Shown here piece by piece: positions 9,236 through 17,532 of a DNA stretch of 64,000 nucleotides (position 1 is the first letter of the stretch; the number at the start of each line of letters is the position of its first letter). The translations under genes and the position numbers were made by a program. The DNA is from Sphingopyxis panaciterrulae (lineage in GTDB: Bacteria > Pseudomonadota > Alphaproteobacteria > Sphingomonadales > Sphingomonadaceae), in contig NZ_JACIJH010000001.1 in the NCBI RefSeq assembly GCF_014199295.1, positions 248,001-312,000 of the forward strand, written 5' to 3'. The notes under the pieces are model-generated. The model did not search any database and was not told the origin of the DNA. It saw nothing but the letters and a program-made list of their open reading frames with translations.

Positions 9236-9356
9236 TCGTGTCTCATGTCGTTCCGCGGGGAGGAAGCGGCGGAAATTCGCCCCTATTCACCGCATCGGCC
9301 GCGCGCTGGCAAGCGGAATAGGGCGCTTGCGACAAATTGCGACACTTTTGCCCGGA

Positions 9357-10253
9357 TCAGGACAGACTCTGACCCGGCACCAGCAGCCCGCGTTCCTTCT
9401 GCACCTCGGTGTCGAGCCAGTCGATGAAGGCGCGGATGCGCGGCTGCGGCGCGACGTCGCGGTGGAGCGCCAGCCAGAAGCTGCGCCCGATCGTCTGGTC
9501 GGGGCGCACGCGGACCAGCGCGGGATCTTCGGCGGCCAGGAAGCAGGGAAGGACGCCGACCCCGGCGCCGCTCGCGATCATCCGGCGCTGCGCGAGGATC
9601 GACGAGGATCGCACGGTCGCGCGAAGCCCCGGTTCGATCTCGCCCAGATAGTCGAGTTCGGGGGCATAGAGGATGTCGGGCATATAGCCGATCACCGCCA
9701 TGCCCGCGCGCGACAGCGGCGCCCGCTCGACCGCGTCCTGCCAGTCGGGCCGGTCCGCGGGCGCATAGAGGCCAAGGCTGTAGTCGGCGAGCTTGCGGGT
9801 GCGCAGCGGACCTTTCCGCGGCCGCGCGAGCAGCACCGCCATGTCGGCCTCGCGCCGCGAGGGGTTGAGGAAGCCCGACGAAGCGACGAGGTCGATCTCG
9901 ATCTCGGGATGCGCGGCGACGAAACCCGTGAGGCGCGGCGCGATGAAGCTGCTGCCGAATCCTTCGGACACGCTGATGCGAAGCTGCCCCGACAGGTCCG
10001 ACGGTCCCTCGCGGGCGTGGATGCGCGCCGCCGCCGCCGCCATCGTCTCGGCATGCGGGACGAGTGCCCGGCCCGCCGCGGTCAGGACGAAGCCGGCCGG
10101 CGCGCGTTCGAACAGGGTTTGCTGCAGATCGGCCTCGAGGCTGCTCACCCGCCGGCTGACCGTTGTCGGGTCGACGTGCAGGGCCTGCGCCGCGCGCGCC
10201 AGTGTGCCGTGGTGCGCGACCGACAGGAAATATTGCAGCTTGTCCCAATCCAT
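9357..10253 (-). CDS. LysR-family transcriptional regulator, probable regulator of the mmsA operon
   Basis: The 298-residue protein starts MDWDKLQYFLSVAHHGTLARAAQALHVDPTTVSRRVSSLE, a canonical LysR winged helix-turn-helix in residues 1-60. A substrate-binding domain follows (LRISVSEGFGSSFIAPRLTGFVAAHPEIEIDL, then GAGVGVLPCFLA). Longer upstream starts are in frame, but MDW is the family start. It diverges from mmsA across about 97 bases carrying TGCAG-type half-sites, the usual layout for a LysR activator and its target. Control of the valine operon is inference from position. Confidence 0.85.
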   Translation of the reverse strand: MDWDKLQYFLSVAHHGTLARAAQALHVDPTTVSRRVSSLEADLQQTLFERAPAGFVLTAAGRALVPHAETMAAAAARIHAREGPSDLSGQLRISVSEGFGSSFIAPRLTGFVAAHPEIEIDLVASSGFLNPSRREADMAVLLARPRKGPLRTRKLADYSLGLYAPADRPDWQDAVERAPLSRAGMAVIGYMPDILYAPELDYLGEIEPGLRATVRSSSILAQRRMIASGAGVGVLPCFLAAEDPALVRVRPDQTIGRSFWLALHRDVAPQPRIRAFIDWLDTEVQKERGLLVPGQSLS

Positions 10254-10256
10254 AGG

Positions 10257-10282
10257 CTGCAAATATGCAGTTTCATGCTGCA
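10257..10282. promoter_or_regulatory. Candidate LysR operator between the LysR gene and mmsA
   Basis: CTGCA-AATA-TGCAG (10257-10270) is a perfect inverted repeat. A third half-site CTGCA at 10278-10282 makes a second dyad GCAG-N7-CTGC with it. Paired overlapping dyads in a divergent gap are typical of LysR binding. The match is by pattern only. Confidence 0.5.
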
Positions 10283-10350
10283 AGTCTATCCCTTGCAATC
10301 GGTCCGGTCTTGGTCTGTTGCGGACGGCAAGGACAGACGGGAGACACGAC

Positions 10351-11844
10351 ATGCGACAGATCGACCATCATATCGTCGGCGGTGCCGGCGGCAGCGCCCG
10401 CAAGAGCGATATCTTCGACCCGAACAACGGCGGCGTGCAGGCCGCGGTCGCGCTCGGCGATGCCGCGCTGCTCGACCGTGCGGTCGCGGCGGCGAAGGCG
10501 GCGCAGCCCGCGTGGGCGGCGGTCAATCCGCAGCGCCGCGCGCGCGTGATGTTCGATTACAAGCGGATCGTCGAGGCGCATCTCGACGAACTCGCCGAAC
10601 TGCTGGCGAGCGAGCATGGCAAGGTCGTCGCCGACGCGCGCGGCGACGTCCAGCGCGGGCTCGACGTCATCGAATTCTGCTGCGGCATCCCGCATGTGCT
10701 GAAGGGCGAATATACGCAGGGCGCGGGCCCCGGCATCGACGTCTATTCGATGCGCCAGCCGATCGGCATCGGTGCTGGCATCACGCCGTTCAACTTCCCC
10801 GCGATGATCCCGATGTGGATGTTCGGCCCGGCGATCGCGACCGGCAACGCCTTCATCCTGAAACCCAGCGAGCGCGATCCCAGCGTGCCGGTGCGCCTCG
10901 GCGAGCTGATGCTCGAGGCCGGCCTTCCCGAAGGCATTTTGCAGGTCGTCCACGGCGACAAGGAAATGGTCGATGCGATCCTCGACCACCCGGATATCGG
11001 CGCGGTCAGCTTCGTCGGCTCGTCGGACATCGCCCATTATGTCTACAATCGCGGCGTGTCGAACGGCAAGCGCGTGCAGGCGATGGGCGGTGCGAAGAAC
11101 CACGGCATCGTCATGCCCGACGCCGACCTCGACCAGGTGGTGAACGACCTGACCGGCGCCGCCTTCGGCTCGGCGGGCGAACGCTGCATGGCGCTGCCGG
11201 TCGTCGTGCCGGTCGGTGAGGACACCGCGAACCGCCTCCGCGACAAGCTCATTCCCGCGATCGAGGCGCTGCGCGTTGGCGTATCGACCGATGCCGAGGC
11301 GCATTACGGCCCCGTCGTCTCGGCCGCACACAAGGCGAAGGTCGAAGGCTGGATCCAGACATGCGCCGACGAGGGCGCCGAGCTCGTCATCGACGGCCGC
11401 GGCTTCACGCTCCAGGGGCATGAGGAGGGCTTCTTCGTCGGCCCGACGCTCTTCGACCATGTCACCCCCGACATGGAAAGTTACAAGGAAGAGATTTTCG
11501 GCCCGGTACTCCAGATCGTCCGCGCCGCGGATTTCGAAGCCGCACTCGAACTGCCGTCGAAGCACCAGTACGGCAACGGTGTCGCGATCTTCACCCGCAA
11601 CGGCCACGCGGCGCGCGAATTCGCGCAGCGCGTCAACGTCGGCATGGTCGGCATCAACGTCCCGATCCCGGTGCCGGTCGCCTATCATACGTTCGGCGGC
11701 TGGAAACGCTCGGCCTTCGGCGACACCAACCAGCACGGCATGGAAGGCGTCAAATTCTGGACCAAGGTCAAGACGGTCACCGCACGCTGGCCCGACGGCG
11801 GCGGCGACGGATCGAACGCCTTCGTCATCCCGACGATGGGCTGA
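10351..11844 (+). CDS. mmsA: Methylmalonate-semialdehyde dehydrogenase (CoA-acylating)
   Basis: The 497-residue protein is an aldehyde dehydrogenase of the MmsA branch, which converts methylmalonate semialdehyde to propionyl-CoA at the end of valine (and thymine) breakdown. Visible markers are PIGIGAGITPFNFPAMIPMWMF, FVGSSDIAHYVYNRG, GGAKNHGIVMPDADLD and the catalytic cysteine in GERCMALPVVVPVG. It starts MRQIDHHIVGG with a GGGAG ribosome site at suitable distance; the open frame extends far upstream but the family start is here. It heads the operon that ends with mmsB. Confidence 0.96.
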   Translation: MRQIDHHIVGGAGGSARKSDIFDPNNGGVQAAVALGDAALLDRAVAAAKAAQPAWAAVNPQRRARVMFDYKRIVEAHLDELAELLASEHGKVVADARGDVQRGLDVIEFCCGIPHVLKGEYTQGAGPGIDVYSMRQPIGIGAGITPFNFPAMIPMWMFGPAIATGNAFILKPSERDPSVPVRLGELMLEAGLPEGILQVVHGDKEMVDAILDHPDIGAVSFVGSSDIAHYVYNRGVSNGKRVQAMGGAKNHGIVMPDADLDQVVNDLTGAAFGSAGERCMALPVVVPVGEDTANRLRDKLIPAIEALRVGVSTDAEAHYGPVVSAAHKAKVEGWIQTCADEGAELVIDGRGFTLQGHEEGFFVGPTLFDHVTPDMESYKEEIFGPVLQIVRAADFEAALELPSKHQYGNGVAIFTRNGHAAREFAQRVNVGMVGINVPIPVPVAYHTFGGWKRSAFGDTNQHGMEGVKFWTKVKTVTARWPDGGGDGSNAFVIPTMG

Positions 11845-11907
11845 TCCGGGCGCACGCATGAAACCGGTGCGAATATCGGGCATTTCTTCTGACGAAGGAG
11901 AAAGACG

Positions 11908-12438
11908 ATGATGCGATGGATCATGCCGGCCGCCCTGATGACGCTCGCCGCCTGCAGCGGCGGCAAGGACGAGAAGCCGCCGACCGAGACCGCCGACAAG
12001 GCCGCTCCGGCGCCTGCCACGTCCGCCGCCCCCGCGACGGGCGACGCCGACCTTGCCTACACCCCCGACCCGTCGGTAACGCCACCCGCCGCGCCCGAGC
12101 CGGGCGTCGGCGGCGGCGACCGGGCGATTCCCGCCGCGATCCAGGGCCGCTGGGCGCTCAAGGCCGAGGATTGCGCCGCGCGCCCCGGCACCGACCTCAC
12201 CGCGCTGGTCGTCGACGCGAAGACGCTACGCTTCTTCGAATCGGCCGGTGACCTCGCCCGGGTGCGCGACCGCGGCGCGAACCGCATCGTCGCCGATTTC
12301 AAGTTCAGCGGCGAGGGGGAGACCTGGGATCGGCTGATGCTGCTCGGGCTTTCGGGAGCCGGCAAGACGCTGGTGCGCCGCGATTATGGCGAGGGTGCCG
12401 CGGCCGAACCGATGCGCTATACGCGTTGCGCCGCTTGA
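11908..12438 (+). CDS. Small lipoprotein of unknown function in the valine operon
   Basis: The 176-residue product begins MMRWIMPAALMTLAACSGGK: a lipoprotein signal with lipobox LAAC, so an anchored envelope protein. A Pro/Ala-rich linker (about residues 25-65) follows. A compact C-terminal domain starts at IQGRWALKAEDCAARPGTDL and has a paired cysteine near the end (YTRCAA). The domain looks like the small 'ligand-binding' lipoproteins of sphingomonads but I cannot name it. It lies between mmsA and the I78-type gene, all on one strand with short gaps. Confidence 0.75.
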   Translation: MMRWIMPAALMTLAACSGGKDEKPPTETADKAAPAPATSAAPATGDADLAYTPDPSVTPPAAPEPGVGGGDRAIPAAIQGRWALKAEDCAARPGTDLTALVVDAKTLRFFESAGDLARVRDRGANRIVADFKFSGEGETWDRLMLLGLSGAGKTLVRRDYGEGAAAEPMRYTRCAA

Positions 12439-12469
12439 GCGGCGATGTTGATGAAAGGGAGATAGCGTC

Positions 12470-12769
12470 ATGAACCACCGCTGGATCGCAATCGCCGCCG
12501 CCTTGCCGCTCGCCGCCTGCGCTGCGAGCGAAATGTCCGCCGAATCGACGCCGCCGCCCGCCGAGATGACCTGCAACGCCGACGCGGTGCAAAGCCATGT
12601 CGGCCAGACCGCGACGCCCGAGCTCGGCGCGGCGATCCTCAAGGAATCCGAGGCCCGCACGCTACGCTGGGGGCCGCCGCGCTCGGCGATGACGATGGAT
12701 TATCGCCAGGACCGAGTGAACATCATTTACGACGATGCCTATAAAATCACCCAGGTCACCTGTGGCTGA
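12470..12769 (+). CDS. Peptidase inhibitor I78-family lipoprotein
   Basis: The 99-residue protein has a lipoprotein signal (IAAALPLAACAAS). Its short domain contains CNADAVQSHVGQTATPELGAAIL and ends with RQDRVNIIYDDAYKITQVTCG. This pattern (C, then vGq..t, then R...Rvn...d..g.i..v.CG) matches the I78 serine-protease-inhibitor family. The role is probably protection of the cell envelope from proteases; why it sits in a valine operon is unclear. Its stop overlaps the GTG start of the next gene by 8 bases. Confidence 0.8.
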   Translation: MNHRWIAIAAALPLAACAASEMSAESTPPPAEMTCNADAVQSHVGQTATPELGAAILKESEARTLRWGPPRSAMTMDYRQDRVNIIYDDAYKITQVTCG

Positions 12770-13163
12770 CAGTCAGCGCCGCACCCATAGCTCCGCCTCG
12801 CCCTTCGAACCCGTCTACGGCTACAGCCGGGCGGTTCGGGTGGGCGACCGGATCGATGTCGCCGGCTGCGCGCCGATCGAGCCCGATGGCTCGTCGACCG
12901 CCGGCGACGCCGGGGTGCAGGCGTCGCGCTGCCTGACGATCATCGGCGAGGCGCTTGCGGCGCTCGGCGGCGTGCCCGCCGACGTCGTGCGCACCCGCAT
13001 GTTCATCACCGACCCCGCCGACGCCGACCTCGTGGGGCGCGCGCACGGGGCGGTGTTCGGCGCGATCCGGCCCGCCGCGACGATGGTCGTCGTGTCGGCG
13101 CTGCTGCGCCCCGAATGGAAAGTCGAAATCGAGGCCGAGGCCATCATCGAGAAAAGAGCATGA
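12762..13163 (+). CDS. RidA/YjgF-family protein (enamine/imine deaminase-like)
   Basis: The 133-residue protein has the RidA pattern YSRAVRVGDRIDVAGCAPI, then ALAALGGVPADVVRTRMFITD and the C-terminal PEWKVEIEAEAII. RidA proteins hydrolyse reactive enamine/imine intermediates from amino-acid catabolism, which suits the valine context. The GTG at 12762 is chosen because it leads straight into the conserved body and overlaps the upstream stop; an earlier in-frame ATG at 12735 would lie inside the I78 gene. Its stop overlaps the next start as ATGA. Confidence 0.82.
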   Translation: MADSQRRTHSSASPFEPVYGYSRAVRVGDRIDVAGCAPIEPDGSSTAGDAGVQASRCLTIIGEALAALGGVPADVVRTRMFITDPADADLVGRAHGAVFGAIRPAATMVVVSALLRPEWKVEIEAEAIIEKRA

Positions 13164-14305
13164 CCGACCAGTTTCAACTCACCGACGACCAGCTCGCCAT
13201 TCAGGACATGGCGCGCAAGTTCACCGCCGATCGCATCACGCCCTTCGCGGCGGAATGGGACGAGAAACATCATTATCCCGTCGACGTGTGGAAGGCCGCG
13301 GGCGAACTCGGCTTCGGCGCCATTTACGTGGCCGAGGAATCGGGCGGTATCGGGCTCGGCCGGCTGGAGGCGGCGCTGATCATGGAGGCGATGGCCTATG
13401 GCTGTCCCGCGACCAGCGCCTATGTCTCGATCCACAATATGGCGACGTGGATGATCGACCGCTTCGGCGGCGCGGAGATCAAGGCGCGCTTCCTGCCCGA
13501 GCTCGTGAGCATGGAGAAGATCGCGAGCTATTGCCTGACCGAGCCGGGTTCGGGGTCGGACGCCGCGGCATTGAAGACGACGGCGAGGCGGGACGGCGAC
13601 CATTATATCCTCAACGGCACCAAGCAGTTCATCTCGGGCGCGGGCACCAACGACATCTATGTCTGCATGGTTCGCACCGGCGAGGAAAAGTCGAAAGGCA
13701 TTTCCTGCCTCGTCGTCGAAAAGGACACGCCGGGGTTGAGCTTCGGCGCGCCCGAGAAGAAGCTCGGCTGGAACGCATCCCCTACGGCTCAAGTTGTCTT
13801 CGAGGATTGCCGTGTGCCGGTCGAAAACCGGGTCGGCGCCGAAGGCGACGGCTTCCGCTTCGCGATGGCGGGGCTCGACGGCGGGCGGCTCAACATCGGC
13901 GCCTGCTCGCTCGGCGGCGCGCAGCGCTGCCTCGACGAAGCGATCGCCTATACCAAGGACCGCCAGCAGTTCGGGCAGCCGATTTCGGATTTCCAGAACA
14001 CTCAGTTCATGCTCGCCGACATGGCGACCGACCTCGAAGCCGCGCGGGCGCTGCTCTATCTCGCCGCGGCGAAGGTCACCGCGAACGCCCCCGACAAGTC
14101 GCGCTTCTCGGCGATGGCGAAGCGGCTCGCGACCGATAACGGCAGCAAGATCGTCAACGACGCGCTCCAGCTGTTCGGCGGCTACGGCTATCTGAAGGAT
14201 TATCCGATCGAGCGTTTCTGGCGCGACCTGCGCGTCCATTCGATCCTCGAAGGCACCAATCAGGTGATGCGGATGATCGTGGGAAGGGACCTGCTGCGCC
14301 AATGA
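13160..14305 (+). CDS. Acyl-CoA dehydrogenase, probable isobutyryl-CoA dehydrogenase
   Basis: The 381-residue flavoenzyme shows standard acyl-CoA dehydrogenase motifs: YCLTEPGSGSDAAALKTTA for flavin binding, YTKDRQQFGQPISDFQ, QLFGGYGYLKDYPIERFWRD and the C-terminal SILEGTNQVMRMIVGRDLL with the catalytic glutamate in LEGT. The position between mmsA and 3-hydroxyisobutyryl-CoA hydrolase points to isobutyryl-CoA as substrate, giving methacrylyl-CoA. The start MTDQFQLTDDQ overlaps the RidA stop. Substrate assignment rests on context. Confidence 0.9.
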   Translation: MTDQFQLTDDQLAIQDMARKFTADRITPFAAEWDEKHHYPVDVWKAAGELGFGAIYVAEESGGIGLGRLEAALIMEAMAYGCPATSAYVSIHNMATWMIDRFGGAEIKARFLPELVSMEKIASYCLTEPGSGSDAAALKTTARRDGDHYILNGTKQFISGAGTNDIYVCMVRTGEEKSKGISCLVVEKDTPGLSFGAPEKKLGWNASPTAQVVFEDCRVPVENRVGAEGDGFRFAMAGLDGGRLNIGACSLGGAQRCLDEAIAYTKDRQQFGQPISDFQNTQFMLADMATDLEAARALLYLAAAKVTANAPDKSRFSAMAKRLATDNGSKIVNDALQLFGGYGYLKDYPIERFWRDLRVHSILEGTNQVMRMIVGRDLLRQ

Positions 14306-15348
14306 CCGAAGATGTCTTGATCTCGACCGAAGGCCGCATCGCCCGCCTGTCGCTCAACCGCCCGAAGGCGATACACGCGCTCAACCTGCCGATGTGCGAG
14401 GCGATGATCGACGCGCTCGTCGGGTGGCGCGGGGATGCCGCCGTCGAGGCGGTGATCATCGACCATAGCGAGGGTCGCGGCTTCTGTGCCGGCGGCGACA
14501 TCCGCATGCTCGCGGAGAGCGGCGCGAAGGACGGGCGGGAGGCGCGCGCCTTCTTCCACACCGAATATCGCCTCAACCATCTGCTCTTCACCTACCCCAA
14601 GCCGGTCGTCGCCTTCATGGACGGCATCACGATGGGCGGCGGGGTCGGCATTTCGCAGCCGGCGAACTATCGCGTCGCGACCGAACACACCCGCTTCGCG
14701 ATGCCCGAGACCGGGATCGGCCTGTTCCCCGACGTCGGCGGCGGCTGGTATCTGCCGCGGCTCGAAGGACGCGTCGGCGTCTTTCTCGCGCTGACCGGCG
14801 CGCGGCTCGACGGCGCCGAATGCCTCGCGCTCGGCCTCGCGACCCATTATCTTCCGTCGGCGCGGCTTGCCGAGGCAAAGGAGCGGATCGCGGCGCACCC
14901 CGACCGGATCGGCGGCATATTGGGCGAGCTGTCGGTCACCGCGCCGCCCGCCGCGATCACCGGCCAGATCGACAAGATCAACCGCCTGTTCGCCAGCGAC
15001 CGCTACGAGGACATCCTCGCCGCGCTGGAAAAGGACGGCGGCGAATGGGCGGCGAAAGAACTGGACGCGCTTCACACCAAATCGCCCCAGACCTGCAAGG
15101 TCGCGCTGCGCCAGCTTCGCGAGGGCGCGGCGATGCCCGACTTCGCCGCCGAAATGGCGCAGGAATATGCGATCGGTAGCCGCGTCGTCCAAATGCACGA
15201 TTTCCTCGAAGGGGTCCGCGCCCTGATCGTCGACAAGGACAACAGCCCGAAATGGGACCCGCCGACTGCCGAGGCGGTGACCGATGCGTGGATCGACGCG
15301 ATCTTCTCATCGCTGCCCGATAACGAGAAATGGACGCCGCTCACCTGA
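14302..15348 (+). CDS. 3-Hydroxyisobutyryl-CoA hydrolase (crotonase fold)
   Basis: The 348-residue protein belongs to the HIBCH branch of the crotonase superfamily: SLNRPKAIHALNLPMCEAM, GRGFCAGGDIRML and MDGITMGGGVGISQ are typical. The extra C-terminal region after residue 240 (DALHTKSPQTCKVALRQLREG, IVDKDNSPKWDPP) separates hydrolases from plain hydratases. It removes CoA from 3-hydroxyisobutyryl-CoA in valine catabolism. The ATG overlaps the stop of the dehydrogenase gene, so they are translationally coupled. Confidence 0.93.
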   Translation: MTEDVLISTEGRIARLSLNRPKAIHALNLPMCEAMIDALVGWRGDAAVEAVIIDHSEGRGFCAGGDIRMLAESGAKDGREARAFFHTEYRLNHLLFTYPKPVVAFMDGITMGGGVGISQPANYRVATEHTRFAMPETGIGLFPDVGGGWYLPRLEGRVGVFLALTGARLDGAECLALGLATHYLPSARLAEAKERIAAHPDRIGGILGELSVTAPPAAITGQIDKINRLFASDRYEDILAALEKDGGEWAAKELDALHTKSPQTCKVALRQLREGAAMPDFAAEMAQEYAIGSRVVQMHDFLEGVRALIVDKDNSPKWDPPTAEAVTDAWIDAIFSSLPDNEKWTPLT

Positions 15349-15362
15349 CCTTGCCACCCACC

Positions 15363-15445
15363 TTTCGTCACCCCGGACGTGATCCGGGGTCCCGCTTTCT
15401 CAACGTCGCAAAGCGGGATGCCGGATCGAGTCCGGCATGACGAAA
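15363..15445. repeat. Palindromic repeat, core-only copy
   Basis: An imperfect inverted repeat bounded by TTTCGTCA and TGACGAAA, with inner arms CCCCGGACGTGATCCGGGG and GCCGGATCGAGTCCGGC. It is the same family as the cores at 3205, 34296, 40875 and 57146 but lacks their outer flanks. It fills the gap between two genes of the valine operon and ends about 15 bases before the next start codon. Confidence 0.8.
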
Positions 15446-15460
15446 ATACGGAGATGCCGA

Positions 15461-16243
15461 ATGACCTACGAAACCCTCCTCGTCGAACAGCGCGGCGCCG
15501 TCACGCTGGTGACGCTCAACCGCCCGCAGGCCTTGAACGCGCTCAACTCGTCGGTTCTCGACGACCTCATCGCCGCTTTCGCTGCGTTTGAGGCGGATGG
15601 TAGCCAACGCTGCGCCGTCCTCACTGGCTCGGGCGACAAGGCCTTTGCCGCGGGCGCCGACATCAAGGAAATGGCCGACAAGCCGGCCGCTGATTTCTAT
15701 CTTGAGGATTTCTTCTCGAAATGGACGAGCGACTTCGTGAAGAAGGTCCGCAAGCCGTGGATCGCCGCGGTCAACGGCTTCGCGCTCGGCGGCGGCTGCG
15801 AGCTCGCAATGATGGCCGACTTCATCATCGCGTCGGACAAGGCGAAATTCGGCCAGCCCGAAATCAAGCTCGGCGTCGCGCCGGGCATGGGCGGCTCGCA
15901 GCGGCTAACGCGCGCGGTCGGCAAGGCGAAGGCGATGGAAATGTGCCTGACCGGCCGAATGATGGATGCCACCGAGGCCGAACGCGCAGGGCTGGTCGCG
16001 CGCGTCGTCGCGCACGACGCGCTGGTCGATGAAGCGATGAAGACCGCCGCGCTGATCGCCTCGATGCCGCCGATGGCCGCGATGGTGAACAAGGACATGG
16101 TCAACGCCGCCTATGAAACCACGCTCGACCAGGGGCTGATCTACGAACGCCGCCTGTTCCAGATCCTCGCCGCCACCGAGGACAAGGCCGAGGGCATGGC
16201 CGCCTTCATCGAAAAGCGCGCAGGCGTGTGGAAAGGGCGGTGA
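15461..16243 (+). CDS. Enoyl-CoA hydratase, probable methacrylyl-CoA hydratase
   Basis: The 260-residue protein is a short-chain crotonase: [34 protein letters not shown] (oxyanion hole), [20 protein letters not shown] with the first catalytic glutamate region, and [20 protein letters not shown] with the second. It ends [12 protein letters not shown], a normal family end. In this operon it would hydrate methacrylyl-CoA to 3-hydroxyisobutyryl-CoA. The start MTYETLL is preceded by CGGAG; an earlier in-frame ATG lies in the repeat and is rejected. Confidence 0.93.
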   Translation: MTYETLLVEQRGAVTLVTLNRPQALNALNSSVLDDLIAAFAAFEADGSQRCAVLTGSGDKAFAAGADIKEMADKPAADFYLEDFFSKWTSDFVKKVRKPWIAAVNGFALGGGCELAMMADFIIASDKAKFGQPEIKLGVAPGMGGSQRLTRAVGKAKAMEMCLTGRMMDATEAERAGLVARVVAHDALVDEAMKTAALIASMPPMAAMVNKDMVNAAYETTLDQGLIYERRLFQILAATEDKAEGMAAFIEKRAGVWKGR

Positions 16244-16250
16244 CCTTCTG

Positions 16251-16370
16251 AGCCCTCTCCCCTTCAGGGGAGAGGATATGGAGGCTTGGCGCGTAGCGCC
16301 TAGCCGGAGTTGGAGAGGGGAATGCACGCCTCCCCCTCTCCCAACCCTCTCCCCTGAAAGGGAGAGGGCT
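16251..16370. repeat. CCCTCTCCCCTTCAGGGG-type inverted repeat
   Basis: AGCCCTCTCCCCTTCAGGGG at the left is mirrored by CCCTGAAAGGGAGAGGGCT at the right, with an inner stretch TTGGCGCGTAGCGCCTAG. Related sequence occurs at 32100-32220 and 33349-33461. It lies between the hydratase and mmsB genes, 14 bases before the mmsB start. Confidence 0.75.
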
Positions 16371-16384
16371 TATGGAGAGAGACA

Positions 16385-17260
16385 ATGAAAATCGCTTTCA
16401 TCGGACTCGGAAACATGGGCGGCGGGATGGCCGCGAACCTCGCGAAGGCGGGGCACGAGGTCCGCGCCTTCGACCTCAGCGAAGAGGCGCTCGCCCGCGC
16501 GGTCGAAGCGGGTTGCACTCGCGCCGCGTCGGCCGCCGAAGCCGTGACCGGTGCCGAGGCGGTGGTGACGATGCTCCCTGCGGGCCAGCATGTCGCCGGC
16601 GTCTACGAAGCCGACGTCTTCCCCAACGCCGCGCCGGGCACGCTGCTCCTCGACTGCTCGACGATCGACGTCGCGACCGCGCGCGCCAATATCGAGGCGG
16701 CGACCGCCCGGAGCCTCGTCGCGGTCGACGCGCCGGTGTCGGGCGGCATCGCGGCGGCCAATGCGGGGACGCTGACCTTCATGGTCGGCGGCACCGACGA
16801 CGGCTTCGCGCGGGCCGAACCGATCCTCGCGAAGATGGGCAAGGCGGTGATCCACGCCGGCGACGCGGGTGCGGGGCAGGGCGCGAAGATCTGCAACAAC
16901 ATGCTCCTCGGCGCCTCGATGGTCGCGACGTGCGAAACGCTCGCGCTTGCGCAGAAACTCGGGCTCGATCCGCAGAAATTCTTCGACATCGCCAGCGTCT
17001 CGTCGGGCCAGTGCTGGTCGCTGACCAGCTATGCGCCGCTTCCCGGCGTCGGCCCGACGACCCCCGCCGACAATGATTACAAGGGCGGCTTTGCCGCGGC
17101 GCTGATGCTCAAGGATCTGCGCCTCGCGATAGAGGCGGCGGCGAGCGTCGATGCGAATGTCCCGATGGGGACCAGAGCGCGCGAACTCTACGAAGCCTTC
17201 GTTGCGGAGGACGAGGGCGGCCACGATTTTTCGGCGATCATCCGGACGCTGCAGGGCTGA
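16385..17260 (+). CDS. mmsB: 3-Hydroxyisobutyrate dehydrogenase
   Basis: The 291-residue NAD-dependent enzyme starts MKIAFIGLGNMGGGMAANLA, the Rossmann GLGNMG fingerprint. It contains LLDCSTIDVATAR and DAPVSGGIAAANAGTLTFMVGG (substrate loop), the catalytic lysine region GAGQGAKICNNMLLGASM, and DNDYKGGFAAALMLKDLRLA. It oxidises 3-hydroxyisobutyrate to methylmalonate semialdehyde, the substrate of MmsA at the head of the operon, so the operon encodes isobutyryl-CoA to propionyl-CoA. Confidence 0.96.
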   Translation: MKIAFIGLGNMGGGMAANLAKAGHEVRAFDLSEEALARAVEAGCTRAASAAEAVTGAEAVVTMLPAGQHVAGVYEADVFPNAAPGTLLLDCSTIDVATARANIEAATARSLVAVDAPVSGGIAAANAGTLTFMVGGTDDGFARAEPILAKMGKAVIHAGDAGAGQGAKICNNMLLGASMVATCETLALAQKLGLDPQKFFDIASVSSGQCWSLTSYAPLPGVGPTTPADNDYKGGFAAALMLKDLRLAIEAAASVDANVPMGTRARELYEAFVAEDEGGHDFSAIIRTLQG

Positions 17261-17294
17261 ACGTCGCCTCCTGTAATGGGAAGGCGTCTTTCAA

Positions 17295-17335
17295 AAAGTA
17301 AGGCCGCCTGCCTGGTTGGCAAGCGGCCTTACTTT
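17295..17335. terminator. Terminator hairpin between convergent mmsB and the hydratase/dehydrogenase gene
   Basis: AAAGTAAGGCCGC (17295-17307) and GCGGCCTTACTTT (17323-17335) form a perfect 13-bp stem with a 15-base loop. The A- and T-rich outer ends allow termination on either strand, fitting the convergent genes mmsB and 17533-19566. Confidence 0.7.
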
Positions 17336-17399
17336 CCGTCTTTGCGGGCGGTTTAGAGCCGCGAGCCCTAAATCTGCGCCACCCTTTCTTCTGTTCGTG

Positions 17400-17469
17400 C
17401 TGAGCTTGTCGAAGCACCGTTCTTTCTTTTCGGCGTCGCAAGGAAAGAACAGCCCTTCGACAAGCTCAG
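17400..17469. repeat. CTGAGCTTGTCGAAG inverted repeat
   Basis: CTGAGCTTGTCGAAG (17400-17414) and its exact complement CTTCGACAAGCTCAG (17455-17469) enclose a second small inverted pair GTTCTTTC/GAAAGAAC. The 15-base arm is a very common intergenic repeat word in sphingomonads. It is noncoding. Confidence 0.8.
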
Positions 17470-17532
17470 AGCCCGCCCTCCGCGAAGGCGGGGCGAACGG
17501 GGATGGGTGATGCCGATTTAACGCAGGCCCCT

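Noticed and set aside
9357-10253. LysR gene as regulator of the neighbouring RND efflux operon
   Set aside because: It points the same way as that operon and diverges from mmsA with dyads in the gap, so mmsA is the more likely target; efflux control cannot be excluded.
17261-17532. Possible small gene or RNA between mmsB and the hydratase/dehydrogenase gene
   Set aside because: The region is explained by a terminator hairpin and the CTGAGCTTGTCGAAG repeat; open frames there cross both.
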